The position numbers and the translations under genes were made by a program. From contig VXAU01000186.1 of the NCBI GenBank assembly GCA_013399695.1, positions 897,128 through 961,127 of the forward strand: 64,000 nucleotides of DNA, given 5' to 3'. Position 1 is the stretch's first letter. Each line of letters opens with the position of its first letter. Of this stretch, positions 61,901 to 64,000 are shown in pieces. The notes beneath the pieces are model-generated. The model saw only the letters and a program-made list of their open reading frames with translations. It ran no database searches and was not told where the DNA came from. The DNA comes from Formicarius rufipectus. Lineage: Eukaryota; Chordata; Aves; Passeriformes; Formicariidae.

Positions 61901-64000
61901 CACACTTGAGAGCTTGGAGTTACTAGTAAATATAATTGGTTTACACAGCTGGGGGTGGTGCTACAAATGTCAATTTATTATGCAAGGAACAAAATATTTG
62001 TTCTAAATGCAACAGAGGCTTTGGAGGAGGAAAAGGGGTCAAAAACCATTTAAATAATAATGGAAATGAGGGAGGCAAAAGTGCAAAAGGATAAAAAGAA
62101 GGGGGGGTGTGCAGAGGAGGACACTCTCTATTTTGGTTTTGCTTTACACCAACTGTTTCTCTTAAGACAAACTATTTGTCAGTCTCAAGAACAACATGAA
62201 CAAAGTTTTCAAAACAAAGTCAACTCCTTGGTTGCACAGTTTATGGATGAGCATCCATGAAAATTCCTCCTAGTGTCCACTATTACATTTCACACCAGAC
62301 CCTGTAGGACAGCATTGCCCCAAATGTGTCATGGTGAATTAGGACATCAGTGGAGAGTAATGAGTACTATGAAACCACCATGAGAGAGGACAGAAACAGT
62401 CCCCTGATAAAGGCAACGTTCACTTCTCATACGCCTAAGACAGTTCACAAAAGTATCAATTGAGAGTGACCTGTAAGGGTAGTTTTCATATAATGGGCAG
62501 CTGGTCTATTCCCAATGAGTCTCAACCCACCAATTTCTTTCATGCAGCAATCAAACTTTAATGGGTTTCTGGTTTAACCTGTTCAGAGCAAAGATAGTGA
62601 CTGAAAGAGATAAAATTGCATTCCATCACAGGAATGCACAGCCAACAAAGTGCTTTCATCTTGCAGTCACCTTTTTTATTTTCTTTTTGGTGGTAAAAGG
62701 AAAGTTGGGATCTATAAAAACTTCAAATACTTTGCATTTTCCTAAAAGGAACTTCCCTGTCAATCTATCATAGATTTCAGCCTCTTGATCTTTTCTTTGT
62801 GTCCTGTGATAAGACTCAATGCCAAGAAATATTTTTCTTAAAGGGCCATCTTATAAAACTCAAAAATGGAATTTTATTTCATATCTTAAAATTGGAAATG
62901 CATTATTGATGGAATCATTAATTATATATTTTGGATTTATAACCAAGATGTGAAGAAAAGCACAATATTTGATCGTACATAATTGCTATCACAGCATACA
63001 ATCCCTTTTTTTTTTTCTTCATTAAGCAGAGACCCCATTTCCTCCTTGTATGAATATTTCATTCTGAATATGTGTTCCAGTTATTTGGCAATATCTTCTA
63101 ATCCATTTCAGTCCTTATTCTGAAAGAAGGCAACTCGGGTGTAAAGATTTCCTACTGGCATAATCTAGTTCTAAACAAAAATAAATTCAAAGGGCAGTGT
63201 CTTCAAAAGAAAAAACCAACCACACTTTCCCAAGTGCCTCCTTGTTAAAAGCAGAATGTAACCTTGCACCTATAACACAGCTAGAACCTGTCGAGGCCTC
63301 AGAGCAGAGCTGGTGGAACCACAGGCACTTCACCCCCCGACTGCATCTTCCTGGCCCCTCTAAGCCCCAGCTAGGAGCTGCCTTTCTGTGGTTTGCAGAA
63401 TTGCTGCCAGCACAGATCACACACGTTGCTGGAGCTCTTTGTGGGGCAGTGGGTCGGTTGGCAGGGTTTCAGAGGTTTCCCTCTGTGGTTGTGTGTATGC
63501 ACACCTACATGTGCATCCTCTCCTCTCTGATCAGGAGCAGAGAAGGAACCTCTCTCCAGTTTTCAGCCACCCTAAAGGAACTGCATTGTTTTTTAAGTGT
63601 AGGATTGGTCCGAGACTCCAGGGAGATTTATTAAAATATAAACCAGGGCAGGCAATGTAGATGTACATGAAGAAAGATTAAAAGATTTTGTGGATGCAAG
63701 TCCCACCCTTTCTCCCCATGTTCTACCAGGTGCCCCAGGAGCTGTGTACAGCTCTAGTCCAAGGTCTGGCAGGAGAGGACAAGCTGGGTGAGCCAAGGCA
63801 CACAGCAGGCAGCAGATCTGCAGTGTCACAGAGCTGTGGGTCAAGGTAGCCTTGATTTCCCTCAGCCTCACTGGGTTCTTGGTGCTGTGACTAAAGGCAG
63901 CTCCTGCACATTAAATGCATTGATGTGATGTGAATGACAGTGCATGTCAGGCTTCCTTCAGATGCAATTAGAACCTTGCATTAAAAGATCTTTGGGTTAT
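58931..64000. other. Non-coding stretch, no gene recognised
   Basis: The longest frames are 126 codons (58682-59062, plus, running through the tandem repeat), 145 codons (63197-63634, plus) and 109 codons (60332-60661, minus). All lie in GC-richer patches or repeats and are unfamiliar. An AACC-type short tract lies at 60195-60212, a T run at 63006-63016 and a G7 run at 62101-62107. The AT-rich part near 62880-62960, with ATTAATTA-type words, has conserved-element-like texture only. Confidence 0.55.

Noticed and set aside
63197..63634. 145-codon plus-strand open frame
   Set aside because: Comparable frames overlap in other phases and on the other strand; the peptide has no recognised motif and is best explained by local composition.
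1..64000. CRISPR arrays, bacterial operons, phage or plasmid modules
   Set aside because: No spaced direct repeats of CRISPR type, no packed long frames and no ribosome-binding-site pattern are present; CR1 repeats and overall texture are vertebrate.
1..64000. tRNA, rRNA and well-known conserved microRNAs
   Set aside because: I scanned by eye for a few familiar mature sequences and for tRNA-like cloverleaf signals and saw none. A dedicated covariance-model search was not possible, so small RNAs cannot be excluded.

Overview
The window looks like vertebrate, specifically avian, nuclear DNA: a 64 kb non-coding stretch that is either intergenic or inside a very large intron. Three things support this. 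No reading frame is gene-sized (the longest is 179 codons), there are no operon-like packed frames, and base composition swings between long AT-rich stretches and short GC-richer patches with few CpGs. The clearest taxonomic marker is a 3'-terminal fragment of a CR1 LINE (15473-15616) carrying the tandem octamer end typical of bird CR1 copies. A second, older CR1 fragment lies at 17312-17454. A third, much older one lies at about 28668-28862 and retains a piece of reverse-transcriptase ORF2. All three lie on the minus strand. The species cannot be determined from what is visible.

Layout. 1-15.5 kb: mixed-composition DNA with no recognisable exon, a compound ATT/AGT microsatellite near 10.0 kb and a tiny CpG cluster near 12.0 kb. 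15.5-19 kb: two CR1 fragments, a near-perfect palindrome, an octamer/TAATTA-bearing AT-rich block and a duplicated A/C-rich tract. 19-28.6 kb: unannotatable unique sequence, including a 0.45 kb patch at 23.9-24.4 kb open in several frames on both strands. 28.6-34.3 kb: the old LINE fragment, an AT-rich block that resembles vertebrate conserved non-coding elements, a 20-bp tandem duplication and an A15 tract just after AATAAA. 34.3-50 kb: largely featureless, with small simple repeats. 50-53.4 kb: the longest open frame, a strand-asymmetric purine/pyrimidine block with a potential G-quadruplex, and a CpG-enriched patch that could be a promoter. 53.4-64 kb: AT-rich, featureless apart from short tandem repeats.

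I recognise no protein-coding gene, tRNA, rRNA, known microRNA, CRISPR array or bacterial/phage system, so there is no set of genes here whose interplay can be described. The most useful leads are regulatory-type: the CpG-rich patch at 52.95-53.35 kb and the AT-rich homeodomain/POU-motif blocks at 18.66-18.86 kb and 30.85-31.13 kb. All are inferences from sequence texture and need conservation or transcript data. Repeat identifications rest on remembered family consensus sequences, not on a search.
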